Shown piece after piece: positions 18,938 to 26,824 of a stretch of DNA of 64,000 nt. The DNA is from Pseudomonadota bacterium (lineage in GTDB: Bacteria > Pseudomonadota > Gammaproteobacteria > Burkholderiales > Burkholderiaceae_C). How positions within the stretch are numbered: the first letter of the stretch is position 1; each line of letters begins with the position of its first letter. A model generated the notes under the pieces. It saw nothing but the letters and a program-made list of their open reading frames with translations, was not told where the DNA came from and made no database searches. Both the position numbers and the translations under genes were made by a program. Where the stretch lies: contig JAKARB010000007.1 of the NCBI GenBank assembly GCA_021819435.1, positions 62,001 to 126,000 on the forward strand, in the 5' to 3' direction.

Positions 18938-19669
18938 ATGAGCGATCCCGACATCAGCGCCATGATCCGCAAGAACGCCACCCGGCACACCTTGGGGGCG
19001 GCGGCCAGGGCCAGCATCCGTGCACGGATCGCGCTGGCGGCCATGCAGCAATCCGGCCACACTCCGGATCAAGCGCCAACACCGCCAAGCACGCCTGTCA
19101 AACGCCAGCTCGACCGCCGCAGCCTGTTCATCGGCATGGGCAGTGGCATGGCGCTCGCATCCTTGCTGGCATCCATCTGGGTCGTTCCGACCGTGCTTTC
19201 ACGGATCGACGCACCGGCGAACTTGTCGATCAGTGCTGACATGGAGGAGGCCTTGCTTGTGGGCCACCTTCGCTCGCTCTCGGATGGCCCCCTGCTGGCG
19301 GTGGCCTCCAACGACCGGCACAACGTCAAACCCTGGTTCCAGGGCAAGCTGACGTTCGCCCCTATGGTCCTAGACATGGGTGCATCGGGCTTCCCGCTGC
19401 GTGGCGCCCGCATCGATTTGCTGCATGGGCAGCGGATCGCCGCGCTGGTCTATGGGCACAGGCAGCATGTGCTGAACCTCTTTGTCTGGCCGCAGCGAGG
19501 GTCGCAGGCGCCCCGGTTCAGCTTGCGCAAGGGCTTCTCCCTGGCCTCGTGGCAAAGCGATGGGCTGCAATATGTGCTGGTCTCGGACATGGATCTCGTG
19601 GGCTCCGAAACGTTCGCGTCTGCCTGGGCGACATCCCGGCACGCCCTCGATCCGAGCCCCCAACCTTGA
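18938..19669 (+). CDS. membrane-anchored anti-sigma-like protein
   Basis: A 243-residue protein with one membrane helix (about 70-90, MALASLLASIWVVPTVL) after a basic cytoplasmic N-terminus, then a periplasmic domain. That domain includes GARIDLLHGQRIAALVYGHR and HVLNLFVWP, the pattern seen in transmembrane anti-sigma factors paired with ECF sigma genes. I see no HxxxCxxC zinc motif in the N-terminal part. The gene follows the sigma factor by 7 bases. The call rests on context plus the periplasmic motif. Confidence 0.78.
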   Translation: MSDPDISAMIRKNATRHTLGAAARASIRARIALAAMQQSGHTPDQAPTPPSTPVKRQLDRRSLFIGMGSGMALASLLASIWVVPTVLSRIDAPANLSISADMEEALLVGHLRSLSDGPLLAVASNDRHNVKPWFQGKLTFAPMVLDMGASGFPLRGARIDLLHGQRIAALVYGHRQHVLNLFVWPQRGSQAPRFSLRKGFSLASWQSDGLQYVLVSDMDLVGSETFASAWATSRHALDPSPQP

Positions 19670-19685
19670 AAGCATTCTGCATCGC

Positions 19686-20384
19686 TCATGCCGGAGGCGC
19701 CTCAACCATCAGCCGATAGCCCCGGCCCCAAACCGTCACGATCTTGATGAAGAGCATGTCCTGTGCATGCAGCTTGGCGCGCAACCGGTGCACATGGCTG
19801 ACCAGCGTGTGTTCTCCCGCTGCGCCGGCATCACGCCAGACCCGTCCAAGCAAACGCCGGCATGAAAGGACATCGCCAGGGTGGCGCGCCAGCTCTGCGA
19901 GCAAATCGAACTCCCGTGGTGTCAAGTGCATCGATCTGCCTGCGATGCGCACGCGTCGGCCCACCGTGTCGATCTGCAAGCCAGGCATGGCCAGCACCTC
20001 ACCAGCCTGTTCGGCAAGCCGATGCCGCGCCGCCCGCGTGATGGCTTTGATCCTCGCCAGCATTTCCGCCAGTGACACCGGCTTGACAAGGTAGTCGTCG
20101 GCTCCGAGCTCCAGGCCCACGATGCGGTGCACTTCTTCACCTCGCTCGCTCAGCAAGATGAGCGGGGTGTAGCGGCCTTCCCCCCGGGTCACCCGGCACA
20201 GGCTCAATGCATCGGCCGCTGGCTGCTTGGTGTCCATCACGATCACGTCCCAGGATCGCTCACGATGGCGATGAACGGCCTCTTGCGGATCGCGGGCGCT
20301 GGCCACCTGCCAACCCAAGTCACTCATCCGCTGGCTTGCCTCGACCAGCCAGTCTTTGGCGAATCCCACCAGCAGGATGTGCAT
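19686..20384 (-). CDS. OmpR-family response regulator with altered receiver
   Basis: A 232-residue protein with an N-terminal receiver and a C-terminal winged helix (REFDLLAELARHPGDVLS, then the GRGYRLMVE end). The phospho-acceptor Asp (VIVMDTKQP) and the lysine (YLVKP) are present. The usual acidic pair after the first strand is missing: the sequence is LLVGFAKDW instead of LLVEDD. Mg2+ binding and phosphorylation may be weakened. No kinase is adjacent. It converges on the anti-sigma gene and precedes a heme-binding-family gene on the other side. Confidence 0.85.
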   Translation of the reverse strand: MHILLVGFAKDWLVEASQRMSDLGWQVASARDPQEAVHRHRERSWDVIVMDTKQPAADALSLCRVTRGEGRYTPLILLSERGEEVHRIVGLELGADDYLVKPVSLAEMLARIKAITRAARHRLAEQAGEVLAMPGLQIDTVGRRVRIAGRSMHLTPREFDLLAELARHPGDVLSCRRLLGRVWRDAGAAGEHTLVSHVHRLRAKLHAQDMLFIKIVTVWGRGYRLMVEAPPA

Positions 20385-20407
20385 GCCAGGCTCGTGTGCC
20401 ACGGTGC

Positions 20408-20983
20408 TCAAGGAGCTTCGATGTCTGCGCTGACCTTGGCCACGCCCGCCAGCGCGCAAGCCTCGTCCTTGTCACCGCCAGGGGCCCCACCGACCCCCAG
20501 CGCCGCAACCAATTCACCCTGTCGGCGGATGGCAACCCCACCTGCCAGAGCCAGGATGTCGGGGATCGAAGTGAGCGCCGGTGCCGACGGATTTGCTTTC
20601 AGCTTCTCGGCGAATTGAGAGGTCGCGTCGAACTTGAAGATCGGCGCCATCGTCACCACTGTGTAGGCCTTGCGGTAGCTGCTGTCCCGGGTGTGCACCG
20701 TGCTGCGGTCTCCCTTGAGGGCAACTTTCACCAAGCCAGCAGGGTCGACCACCGTTGCGGTGACGGCGTAGCCAGCGGCCTCGCAGGCCTTCACCGCTTC
20801 GCGAGCCGCCCGCTCCGCCAAATCCAGGGACAACTCCCCTCGAGAGACAACCCCCTGCGCCCAGGCAACCTGACCGAACAAAGCCCCCGTCGCGATGAGC
20901 AGAGCTCGCGATGCGAGGCCCGCACTGAGCTTCGTCGGCCGTTGGTGTTGAATCGGCGCCGCAGCCCCTTGGTTTCTGTTCAT
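20408..20983 (-). CDS. GlcG/HbpS-type (DUF336) heme-binding family protein, secreted
   Basis: A 191-residue protein with an N-terminal export signal (ASRALLIATGALFGQVAWAQG). The GlcG/HbpS domain shows LDLAERAAREAVKACEA, VVDPAG and the end segment LALAGGVAIRRQGELVAALGVGGAPGG, of which GGVAIRR and GVGGAPGG-x2-D are the signature. Members bind heme or related ligands and take part in redox sensing in some Gram-positives; the role here is unknown. It is divergent from a LysR gene at 21115, a likely regulator. Confidence 0.85.
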   Translation of the reverse strand: MNRNQGAAAPIQHQRPTKLSAGLASRALLIATGALFGQVAWAQGVVSRGELSLDLAERAAREAVKACEAAGYAVTATVVDPAGLVKVALKGDRSTVHTRDSSYRKAYTVVTMAPIFKFDATSQFAEKLKANPSAPALTSIPDILALAGGVAIRRQGELVAALGVGGAPGGDKDEACALAGVAKVSADIEAP

Positions 20984-21114
20984 GGCATTTCCTTGCACCC
21001 ATCCTTGGCAGACGGCATCTGCCTCGACCGGAGGGCTGGAAAGATTGTTTTTCACCTCACCGTGATGAACAATTAGCCTGGTTTGGAATCGCTTTCTCAG
21101 AATCCGAGAAGATC

Positions 21115-22044
21115 ATGGACAGGTTGGAATCCATCGAAGCGTTCGTCGCCGTGGTTCAGTCGGGCGGTTTTTCCGCTGCTGCGCGCACGCATGGCGTTCC
21201 AGTCGCCACGGTGAGCCGCCGGGTGGCACAACTCGAAGAGTCCATGGGGGTGCCACTGCTGGTCAGGTCAACACGCCATGTCGCGCCATCCGAAGCAGGG
21301 CAACGCTACTTCGATGTGTGCGTGCGGATGCTGGAAGAGCTGCGAGACGCACAAGAGGCGATCGTGGGAGAGCATCGCTCGCCCAAAGGCCTGTTGTCGA
21401 TCACGGCGCCTCTGGGATTCGGGCGCATGCATGTGCACCCCCTTGTCATGGAGTTCCTGAAGGCCTATCCCGACATCCGGGTCGATTTGCGCCTGTCCGA
21501 CAGGATCGAAGCACTCATTGAGGATCAAATCGACTGCGCTGTACGCATCAGCTCGCTGAAAGACAGCACCATGGTGGCCAGGGAGGTCGGCCATGTGCGG
21601 ATGCTCATCTGTGCCTCACCCGATTACCTGCGACGCCGTGGCACACCGCGATCCCTGGAAGATTTGCTGGACCATGACTGCATAGCATGGACGTCCCTCG
21701 TCCCGTTCAAGGCCTGGGAAGTTTGCTTGGCCGCCGGTGATCCGCATTCGAGCGGCCTGACGCCGATCCGGGTCCGCTTCTCCACCACCTCCGCCGACGC
21801 GGCTGTCGACGCAGCGGCGAATGGGCTGGGACTGGTGCAGGCCACCAGCTACCAGCTTGCCCCGCTGGTGCGGGCCGGTATGTTGCGCCCCGTGCTGCGA
21901 TCACACGAACCGCCTGAGACACCCGTCAACCTGGTGATCCCTGGCAGGCGCCTGATGCCCTTGAAACTTCGCGCCTTCGTTGATCACTGCGCGCCCAGGC
22001 TGCGGCAGCGCATCGCCGAGCTGGGCACGGTAGCGCCTGAGTGA
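21115..22044 (+). CDS. LysR-family transcriptional regulator
   Basis: A 309-residue protein with an N-terminal winged HTH (MDRLESIEAFVAVVQSGG, then FSAAARTHGVPVATVSRRV) and the usual inducer-binding domain. It belongs to the CrgA/AaeR-like group that starts MDxLESxxxF, as does the LysR gene at 28811, so the two are probable paralogues. It is divergent from the secreted heme-binding-family gene. A TTGGAAT element (21083-21089) lies upstream, also present in the dyad in front of the second LysR gene. Confidence 0.93.
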   Translation: MDRLESIEAFVAVVQSGGFSAAARTHGVPVATVSRRVAQLEESMGVPLLVRSTRHVAPSEAGQRYFDVCVRMLEELRDAQEAIVGEHRSPKGLLSITAPLGFGRMHVHPLVMEFLKAYPDIRVDLRLSDRIEALIEDQIDCAVRISSLKDSTMVAREVGHVRMLICASPDYLRRRGTPRSLEDLLDHDCIAWTSLVPFKAWEVCLAAGDPHSSGLTPIRVRFSTTSADAAVDAAANGLGLVQATSYQLAPLVRAGMLRPVLRSHEPPETPVNLVIPGRRLMPLKLRAFVDHCAPRLRQRIAELGTVAPE

Positions 22045-22068
22045 GGACCCACCCTCAGGCGCAGGGCA

Positions 22069-22323
22069 TCACTTGCCCATGGCGTCCTTCGCCATGCCGT
22101 CCTTGCCCATGGCATCTTTCTTCATCGCGTCCTTGCCCATCGCGTCCTTGTGCATGGCGTCCTTCTTCGTGGCGTCCTTACCCATTGCATCCTTGTGCAT
22201 CGCGTCCTTCTTCATGCCATCTTTTTCCATGGCCATGTCGTCCTTCTTCATTTCATCGGCATGCACCACGCCTGCGCAAAGCAGGAAGGCGCACGACAGC
22301 ACAGAAGCAGCAAACTTATTCAT
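22069..22323 (-). CDS. methionine-rich MXKDX pentapeptide repeat protein, periplasmic
   Basis: The 84-residue product has a signal peptide (MNKFAASVLSCAFLLCAGVVHA) and a mature part of about 62 residues made almost wholly of M-x-K-D-A/G pentapeptides. Met recurs every five residues from 32 to 82, with Thr replacing Met at 52. Twelve of the 62 mature residues are Met, and Lys and Asp dominate the rest. It matches the pentapeptide MXKDX repeat family and is like the methionine-rich peptide MrpX of Azospira suillum, described as a hypochlorite scavenger. It lies 76 bases downstream of a molybdopterin oxidoreductase gene on the same strand, which supports a role as Met sink and repair substrate. 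Confidence 0.88.
   Translation of the reverse strand: MNKFAASVLSCAFLLCAGVVHADEMKKDDMAMEKDGMKKDAMHKDAMGKDATKKDAMHKDAMGKDAMKKDAMGKDGMAKDAMGK
22072..22230. repeat. 15-bp tandem repeats coding for MXKDX units
   Basis: About eleven degenerate 15-bp units lie in a row inside the pentapeptide gene. The third codon positions differ between units, so selection seems to act on the protein. Such arrays can gain or lose units by slippage. Confidence 0.85.
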
Positions 22324-22399
22324 GATGGTTCCTATCCAAGTTGGGGGAGTTGAAGTGATGTTGGCGAAGTTGCCGATGTATCGAATGCGCTGACCCCCG

Positions 22400-23203
22400 T
22401 CAGCTGCCTCCGAACCAGTTGTACCCCTGGTTTTCCCAATAACCGCCGGGGTGTGAGTTGGTGACATGCATCACGCGAATGTGCTTGGGGTTCTTGTAGC
22501 CAAGCTTGGTCGGGATGCGCAGCTTCATGGGAAAGCCATGGCGTGCGGGCAGCGGCTTGCCGTCTTGCGTGAGGGCCAGGATGGTTTGGGGATGCAGCGC
22601 CGATGCCATGTCGATGCTGGTGTGGTAGCCATCAATGCATTGAAAAGCCACGTACTTGGCCGTGAGGTCAGCACCCACTCGCCGCAGGAACGAGCCCAGG
22701 GGCACACCGCCCCACTCGCCGATGGCGCTCCAACCTTCAACGCAGATGTGCCGGGTGATCTGGTGGCTTTGCGGCAACGACAGCAGATCCAGCAAGGACC
22801 ACGGCTTGCGCTGTGCCACCAGGCCACCGAGCTCGAGTTGCCACACACGTGGGTCGACCCGATGGACGTCTTCTTCGCCATAGAAGGCGTTGAAGGGAAA
22901 AGGCCTCACGATTTGTGAAACCGCGTAGGTGGGCGCCAGGCGTGTGGGATCGAACAACCAGGCCTGCACACGGTCGTTCCACTGTGAGATGACACCCAGC
23001 GCATGCTCCACGCCATCGCCATCTTTCAGGTCGCAACCGCTCAGAGCCGCGAACCCTCCAAGGGACAAGGCGCCGCGCAGCAAGCGCCTCCGCACCAAGT
23101 CACCACCCTGGCGGATCAACTGCGCTTCGGCCTCCCGCAAGGCATGCTTCATGTCCGTGTCGGACAAACGGGTTTCCAGTTTCTTCTTCATCAGCAACCC
23201 CAT
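22400..23203 (-). CDS. molybdopterin-dependent oxidoreductase (sulfite oxidase/MsrP-like)
   Basis: A 267-residue exported enzyme with a twin-arginine signal (RRRLLRGALSLGGFAAL, residues 38-54) and a possible lipobox LSGC with C57. The sulfite-oxidase-type molybdopterin domain shows the Mo-ligand Cys C154 in RHICVEGWSAIGEWGG, then GYHTSID, RHGFPMKLRIP and KLGYKNPKHI. MsrP of this fold reduces methionine sulfoxide in periplasmic proteins. It lies 9 bases after a cytochrome b gene, as expected for a membrane electron donor. The actual substrate is inferred from neighbours only. An alternative start is four codons in. Confidence 0.88.
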   Translation of the reverse strand: MGLLMKKKLETRLSDTDMKHALREAEAQLIRQGGDLVRRRLLRGALSLGGFAALSGCDLKDGDGVEHALGVISQWNDRVQAWLFDPTRLAPTYAVSQIVRPFPFNAFYGEEDVHRVDPRVWQLELGGLVAQRKPWSLLDLLSLPQSHQITRHICVEGWSAIGEWGGVPLGSFLRRVGADLTAKYVAFQCIDGYHTSIDMASALHPQTILALTQDGKPLPARHGFPMKLRIPTKLGYKNPKHIRVMHVTNSHPGGYWENQGYNWFGGS

Positions 23204-23212
23204 TCATTCAAC

Positions 23213-23833
23213 TCATCGACCGCGCAGCATTGCCAGCAGCGTCCGGGGCACCAACATCACCATGAGCAGGTGCACAAGCACGAAGCCCAAAACCAGGCAC
23301 ATCGACAGAAAGTGGACTCGCCGGGCCCCCTCGTAGCCGCCCATCAGCTCTCGCAACACGGGAAATTGCACGGACTTCCAGAGCACCAGGCCCGAAGCCA
23401 CCAGCGCGAGGAGACCGAACATGGCGCTCAGGTAGGCCAGTCGCTGCGGCTGGTTGTAGTGCGCAGCATCCGTGTGGCTCAGGCGACCCCTCATGGCCAG
23501 GCGCACTTCATGCACCAGCAAGCCGATGTGGATCGGCAACAGGCGCCGCCCGATGTGTCCGCGAACAATCGACGCGATCACATAGAGCGACAAGCCGGCC
23601 CCGAACAACCACATGCCTGCGAAATGCCATTGCAACGCCCCGCCCAGCCAACCGCCGAGTGTGTAATCCCTCGGGAAAACAAAGCCGGACCAGATGGGTG
23701 CCGCGTTGTAGATGCGCCAACCACTGGGCACCATGATCGCCATGGACGCCACATTGGCCCAGTGCCACAGGCGCACCGTCCAGTGATGGATCACGGCCGC
23801 GCCCTCTTGCTTTGATCGTTTGCCTTCATGCAT
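23213..23833 (-). CDS. cytochrome b561-type membrane electron carrier
   Basis: A 206-residue integral membrane protein with four or five hydrophobic helices and heme-ligand histidines in HHWTVRLWHWAN, WHFAGMW, HIGLLVHEVR and HFLSM / VHLLM. This is the di-heme cytochrome b/b6 (PF01292-like) type, not the ferric-reductase type of MsrQ. It is predicted to pass electrons from quinol to the molybdopterin enzyme encoded 9 bases downstream. The 77-base gap upstream of it contains a 25-bp element shared with the redoxin promoter region. Confidence 0.88.
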   Translation of the reverse strand: MHEGKRSKQEGAAVIHHWTVRLWHWANVASMAIMVPSGWRIYNAAPIWSGFVFPRDYTLGGWLGGALQWHFAGMWLFGAGLSLYVIASIVRGHIGRRLLPIHIGLLVHEVRLAMRGRLSHTDAAHYNQPQRLAYLSAMFGLLALVASGLVLWKSVQFPVLRELMGGYEGARRVHFLSMCLVLGFVLVHLLMVMLVPRTLLAMLRGR

Positions 23834-23868
23834 GAGGACAGTCTGCGACGCACACCATCGCGAAGTCC

Positions 23869-23893
23869 TCTCGCAATGTTCACAGTTCCGTGA
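23869..23893. promoter_or_regulatory. shared 25-bp operator candidate, copy 1
   Basis: This 25-bp element lies 36-60 bases upstream of the cytochrome b start. It matches the element at 26825-26849 at 22 of 25 positions, in the same orientation. Key blocks are TCTCGCAA, GTTCA, AGTT and CGTGA. The site is well placed for a response regulator activating the cytochrome b, molybdopterin and MXKDX genes. Confidence 0.6.
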
Positions 23894-23910
23894 TCTTCAC
23901 AGGCCGATCG

Positions 23911-25389
23911 TCAAACGGTGGGCAGCACGAACCTGAATGTGGCACCCGTGGCGCTCACCGAATCGATCAGCTCCACATCGCCGTCATGCAATTGCATGAT
24001 GCGCTTGACGATCAGCAACCCCAGGCCACCGCGCGGCTGTTGGGCCGAGGCGGAAAACACCGAGGGCCGCTCGAACAGGTCGCCCCTCAACGAGCCGGGC
24101 ACACCCGTGCCGTCATCGGACACCTCGACCCAAACCTGACTGTGCTGACAACTCACTGCCACGCGAATGGCCCCGCCGTCCGGGCTGTGCCGCACGGCGT
24201 TGTCGAGCAAGTTGGTGAGCACGCGCTCGATGAGCGCCACGTCCGCCTCGATGCTGGGCAGGTTCTGCTGGAAATCGGCGGCCAGGCGAACGCCACGCGC
24301 TTGCGTCGCCAGTTCGAACTTCTCGAACACGTCCTGGATGAGGTCAACCAGCTGGAAGCGCTCCTTCTCAAGCCGGATGCCGCCGTACTCCAGCCGAGCC
24401 AGCTCGAACAGTTCCTGCGCCAATTGCCCGACTTTGCGGCTCTGGGCCAGAGCCGTGCGCAGGTATTTGCGGCGGTCATGCACCGAAAGGCTGTCGTCCT
24501 TGAGCGCCAAGGTTTCCAGGTAGCCATGCAGGGCCGTCAGCGGCGTGCGCAAGTCATGCGAGATGTTGGCCACCAGCTCGCGCCGCTGCTGGTCCTTGTT
24601 GAGCAACTCCTGCCATTGCATGGCCAGCCGGTTGGCCATGCGATGGAAAGCATTGCGCAACTGACCAATTTCGTCCGCAGGCGCGGGCTGATCGGGATCG
24701 GGTGCACCGCCGGCGAGCCGCACGAATCCGCTCACGCCTTCCTCCTCCAGCGCCTGGACGGCCGACGTCAAGTCCCTGAGCGGCTTCGTGACCCAGGAGA
24801 ACGCGGCCACACCAGCCAGGATGCCCATCAGCAGAACCAGGCTCATGGACCCCAGCATGAAGACCAACGCGTGCTGGGCGTCACCGCGTGCCGCCAAGGC
24901 TTCGTGGTCTTCGCCCAGCAGCACCACGTACACATAGCCCTCGACACGTCCTCCCCGCTTCAAGGGTGCGGCGCTGAATACATTGGGGCGCTCCGGGTGT
25001 CGAGGATCATCGCCCAGGATCGGAAAGCTGCGCCCAGTCAGGTAGCGCTGGATCGGATCCAGGCTCACCCGCTTCAGCATGACCCGCCCAGGCGGGGCGA
25101 GGTGGGCGACGATGCCCCCTTGCGCATCCAGCAAGTAAACCTCGATGCTGGGGTTGACCACCATCAACATGTTCAGCAGCTTGTTCAAGCCTGCCGGCGC
25201 CAGACCACGATCACCGATCAGCTCGGAGTTGTCCGCGATGTGCTGCGCCAGCCTGTAGGACAAGCGTTGAGTGAGCTGCAGCTCTCCGTTGCGCGCCTGA
25301 TGCAGGTGCAACCAGGCCAGCCCCATGCAGCATGCGATCAGCAAGACCGTGAAGACGGCCATCAAACGCTGTGTCAGGTTCAACTTCAC
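23911..25389 (-). CDS. two-component sensor histidine kinase
   Basis: A 492-residue inner-membrane kinase: membrane helix at about 9-28, periplasmic domain of about 150 residues, second helix at about 195-215, HAMP, HisKA with NISHDLRTPLTALHGYL (His phospho-acceptor), and the ATPase domain with N box LLDNAVRHSP and G box RGGLGLLIVKRI. The cognate regulator gene ends 9 bases upstream of its start. By position the pair resembles E. coli HprSR (YedVW) beside msrPQ, which responds to hypochlorite and peroxide. Signal identity here is inference. Confidence 0.93.
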   Translation of the reverse strand: MKLNLTQRLMAVFTVLLIACCMGLAWLHLHQARNGELQLTQRLSYRLAQHIADNSELIGDRGLAPAGLNKLLNMLMVVNPSIEVYLLDAQGGIVAHLAPPGRVMLKRVSLDPIQRYLTGRSFPILGDDPRHPERPNVFSAAPLKRGGRVEGYVYVVLLGEDHEALAARGDAQHALVFMLGSMSLVLLMGILAGVAAFSWVTKPLRDLTSAVQALEEEGVSGFVRLAGGAPDPDQPAPADEIGQLRNAFHRMANRLAMQWQELLNKDQQRRELVANISHDLRTPLTALHGYLETLALKDDSLSVHDRRKYLRTALAQSRKVGQLAQELFELARLEYGGIRLEKERFQLVDLIQDVFEKFELATQARGVRLAADFQQNLPSIEADVALIERVLTNLLDNAVRHSPDGGAIRVAVSCQHSQVWVEVSDDGTGVPGSLRGDLFERPSVFSASAQQPRGGLGLLIVKRIMQLHDGDVELIDSVSATGATFRFVLPTV

Positions 25390-25398
25390 GCCACGGCC

Positions 25399-26130
25399 TC
25401 AGTCTTTGGGAAACTCTTCGGGTGCGAGCTTGTAGCCCACACCCCAGACAGTCACGATACGCTGCGGCCTGGCTGGATCGCGCTCGATCTTGGCTCTCAG
25501 GCGATTGATGTGGGTGTTCACCGTGTGCTCGTAGCCATCGTGTTCGTAGCCCCAAACATGGTTGAGCAGCTCCAGCCGTGAAAAGACCTTGCCCGGGTGC
25601 TTGGCGAAGAAGCAGAGCAGGTCGAACTCCTTCGGGGTCAAATCCAGCGCCTGACCACGAAGGGCCACCTCTCTCGTAAGCATGTCCATGGTCAATGCGC
25701 CAACGGTGAAGCGAGGGCCATCGCCCGGCGTGGCCTTGCCCAGGGCCTCGACCCTGCGCAACAAGGCGCGCACGCGCGCCACGAGCTCCAACACGGAAAA
25801 GGGCTTGGGGAGGTAGTCGTCTGCGCCCAGCTCGAGCCCGAGGATGCGATGCACCTCGCTGGAGCGCGCGCTGATCATGATGATCGGCGTGTAGCCCGCC
25901 AGCGATCGCGCCTTGCGACACACCTCCAGGCCATCCACACCGGGCAGCATGAGGTCGAGCACCAACGCGTCCCAGGCAGAACGCTCCAACAAACTCAGCG
26001 CCGCTAGCCCATCTCTGGCCTGGGTCACCGAAAAGCCCTCGTCCCTGAGGTGCAAGCTGACAATGTCCGCGATGTGAGGATCGTCCTCGACGAGCAAAAC
26101 GTTTTTCCGGCGGTCCACGAGCTCTTGCAT
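25399..26130 (-). CDS. OmpR-family response regulator
   Basis: A 243-residue protein with a complete receiver (LLVEDDP, phospho-acceptor in LVLDLMLPG, YLPKP) and an OmpR-type winged helix (KEFDLLCFFAKHPGKVFSR ... WGVGYKLAPEE). The start at 26130 (MQELVDRRKNVLL) has GGGAG 6 bases upstream; the ATG at 26142 that overlaps the redoxin stop is the alternative. It sits between the redoxin and kinase genes with gaps of 11 and 9 bases. Its likely targets are the two shared 25-bp sites at 23869 and 26825. Confidence 0.93.
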   Translation of the reverse strand: MQELVDRRKNVLLVEDDPHIADIVSLHLRDEGFSVTQARDGLAALSLLERSAWDALVLDLMLPGVDGLEVCRKARSLAGYTPIIMISARSSEVHRILGLELGADDYLPKPFSVLELVARVRALLRRVEALGKATPGDGPRFTVGALTMDMLTREVALRGQALDLTPKEFDLLCFFAKHPGKVFSRLELLNHVWGYEHDGYEHTVNTHINRLRAKIERDPARPQRIVTVWGVGYKLAPEEFPKD

Positions 26131-26141
26131 GCCAGCTCCCA

Positions 26142-26744
26142 TCAGCCCGACGTCCGGCGGCCTTGCCCGCCTTGCCCATCTCTTTCGGCCAGCAAGGCCT
26201 TGATCACCTGCTCGCCCTGCTCGTAAGCACCCTCGCCGTAGCGACGGTGGCGGATGCGCCCTTGCGCATCCACGAAATACGCGGCGGGCCAATACTCGTT
26301 GCGGAAAGCTTCCCACGTCTGGAAGCCGTTGTCGAGCGCAATGGGGAACCCCAACTTCATCGCCGCAGCAGCCTGGCGCACCGCTTGGACGGGGCGCTCC
26401 GAATCAAACTCAGGCGCGTGCACACCGACCACGGTCATGCCACGATCTTTGTGGCGCTCATGCCATTCGGCGACGTGCGGCAAGGCGTGCCGGCAGTTGA
26501 TGCAACCCAGCGCCCAGAACTCCACGACGACCACCTTGCCCAGCAACTTCTGCCGGTTCAGGGAGGGGCCATTGAACCAATCGGTGAGCCCGACGAATTC
26601 GGGCATGGCGCCCAACACGGGCAGGTCGCCCGCGTTCGCCGCTTTGGCATGACGAGATGCGAGCGCGGCTGCACCGCCCAGCATGGCCGCCATGATGGCG
26701 CGCCGACCCTGGCTCAAATCGTCCGATGCTGAAAATTTGCCCAT
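26142..26744 (-). CDS. exported thioredoxin-fold (TlpA-like) redoxin
   Basis: A 200-residue protein with an N-terminal export signal after a twin arginine (RRAIMAAMLGGAAALAS), then a TlpA/redoxin domain with the active site C81-I-N-C84 (WALGCINCRHALP), VVGVHAPEF and the PAAYFVDAQGRIRHRRYGEG end. It should act in the periplasm in thiol-disulfide exchange. GGAGG precedes the start. It is the first gene of the redoxin-regulator-kinase unit and is divergent from the beta-propeller gene across a region with several operator-like half-sites. Confidence 0.9.
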   Translation of the reverse strand: MGKFSASDDLSQGRRAIMAAMLGGAAALASRHAKAANAGDLPVLGAMPEFVGLTDWFNGPSLNRQKLLGKVVVVEFWALGCINCRHALPHVAEWHERHKDRGMTVVGVHAPEFDSERPVQAVRQAAAAMKLGFPIALDNGFQTWEAFRNEYWPAAYFVDAQGRIRHRRYGEGAYEQGEQVIKALLAERDGQGGQGRRTSG

Positions 26745-26824
26745 GCGAGGCCTCCATGAAGTGGCGCGAACGCCGATCGGGCGCCGCTCCCGCGCAGTGT
26801 CTCCCGGTCTCCTGAAACAAAGCA

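Noticed and set aside
22072..22230. Short regular repeats that might suggest a CRISPR array
   Set aside because: The period is 15 bp with no spacers and the repeats code for M-x-K-D-x units behind a signal peptide.
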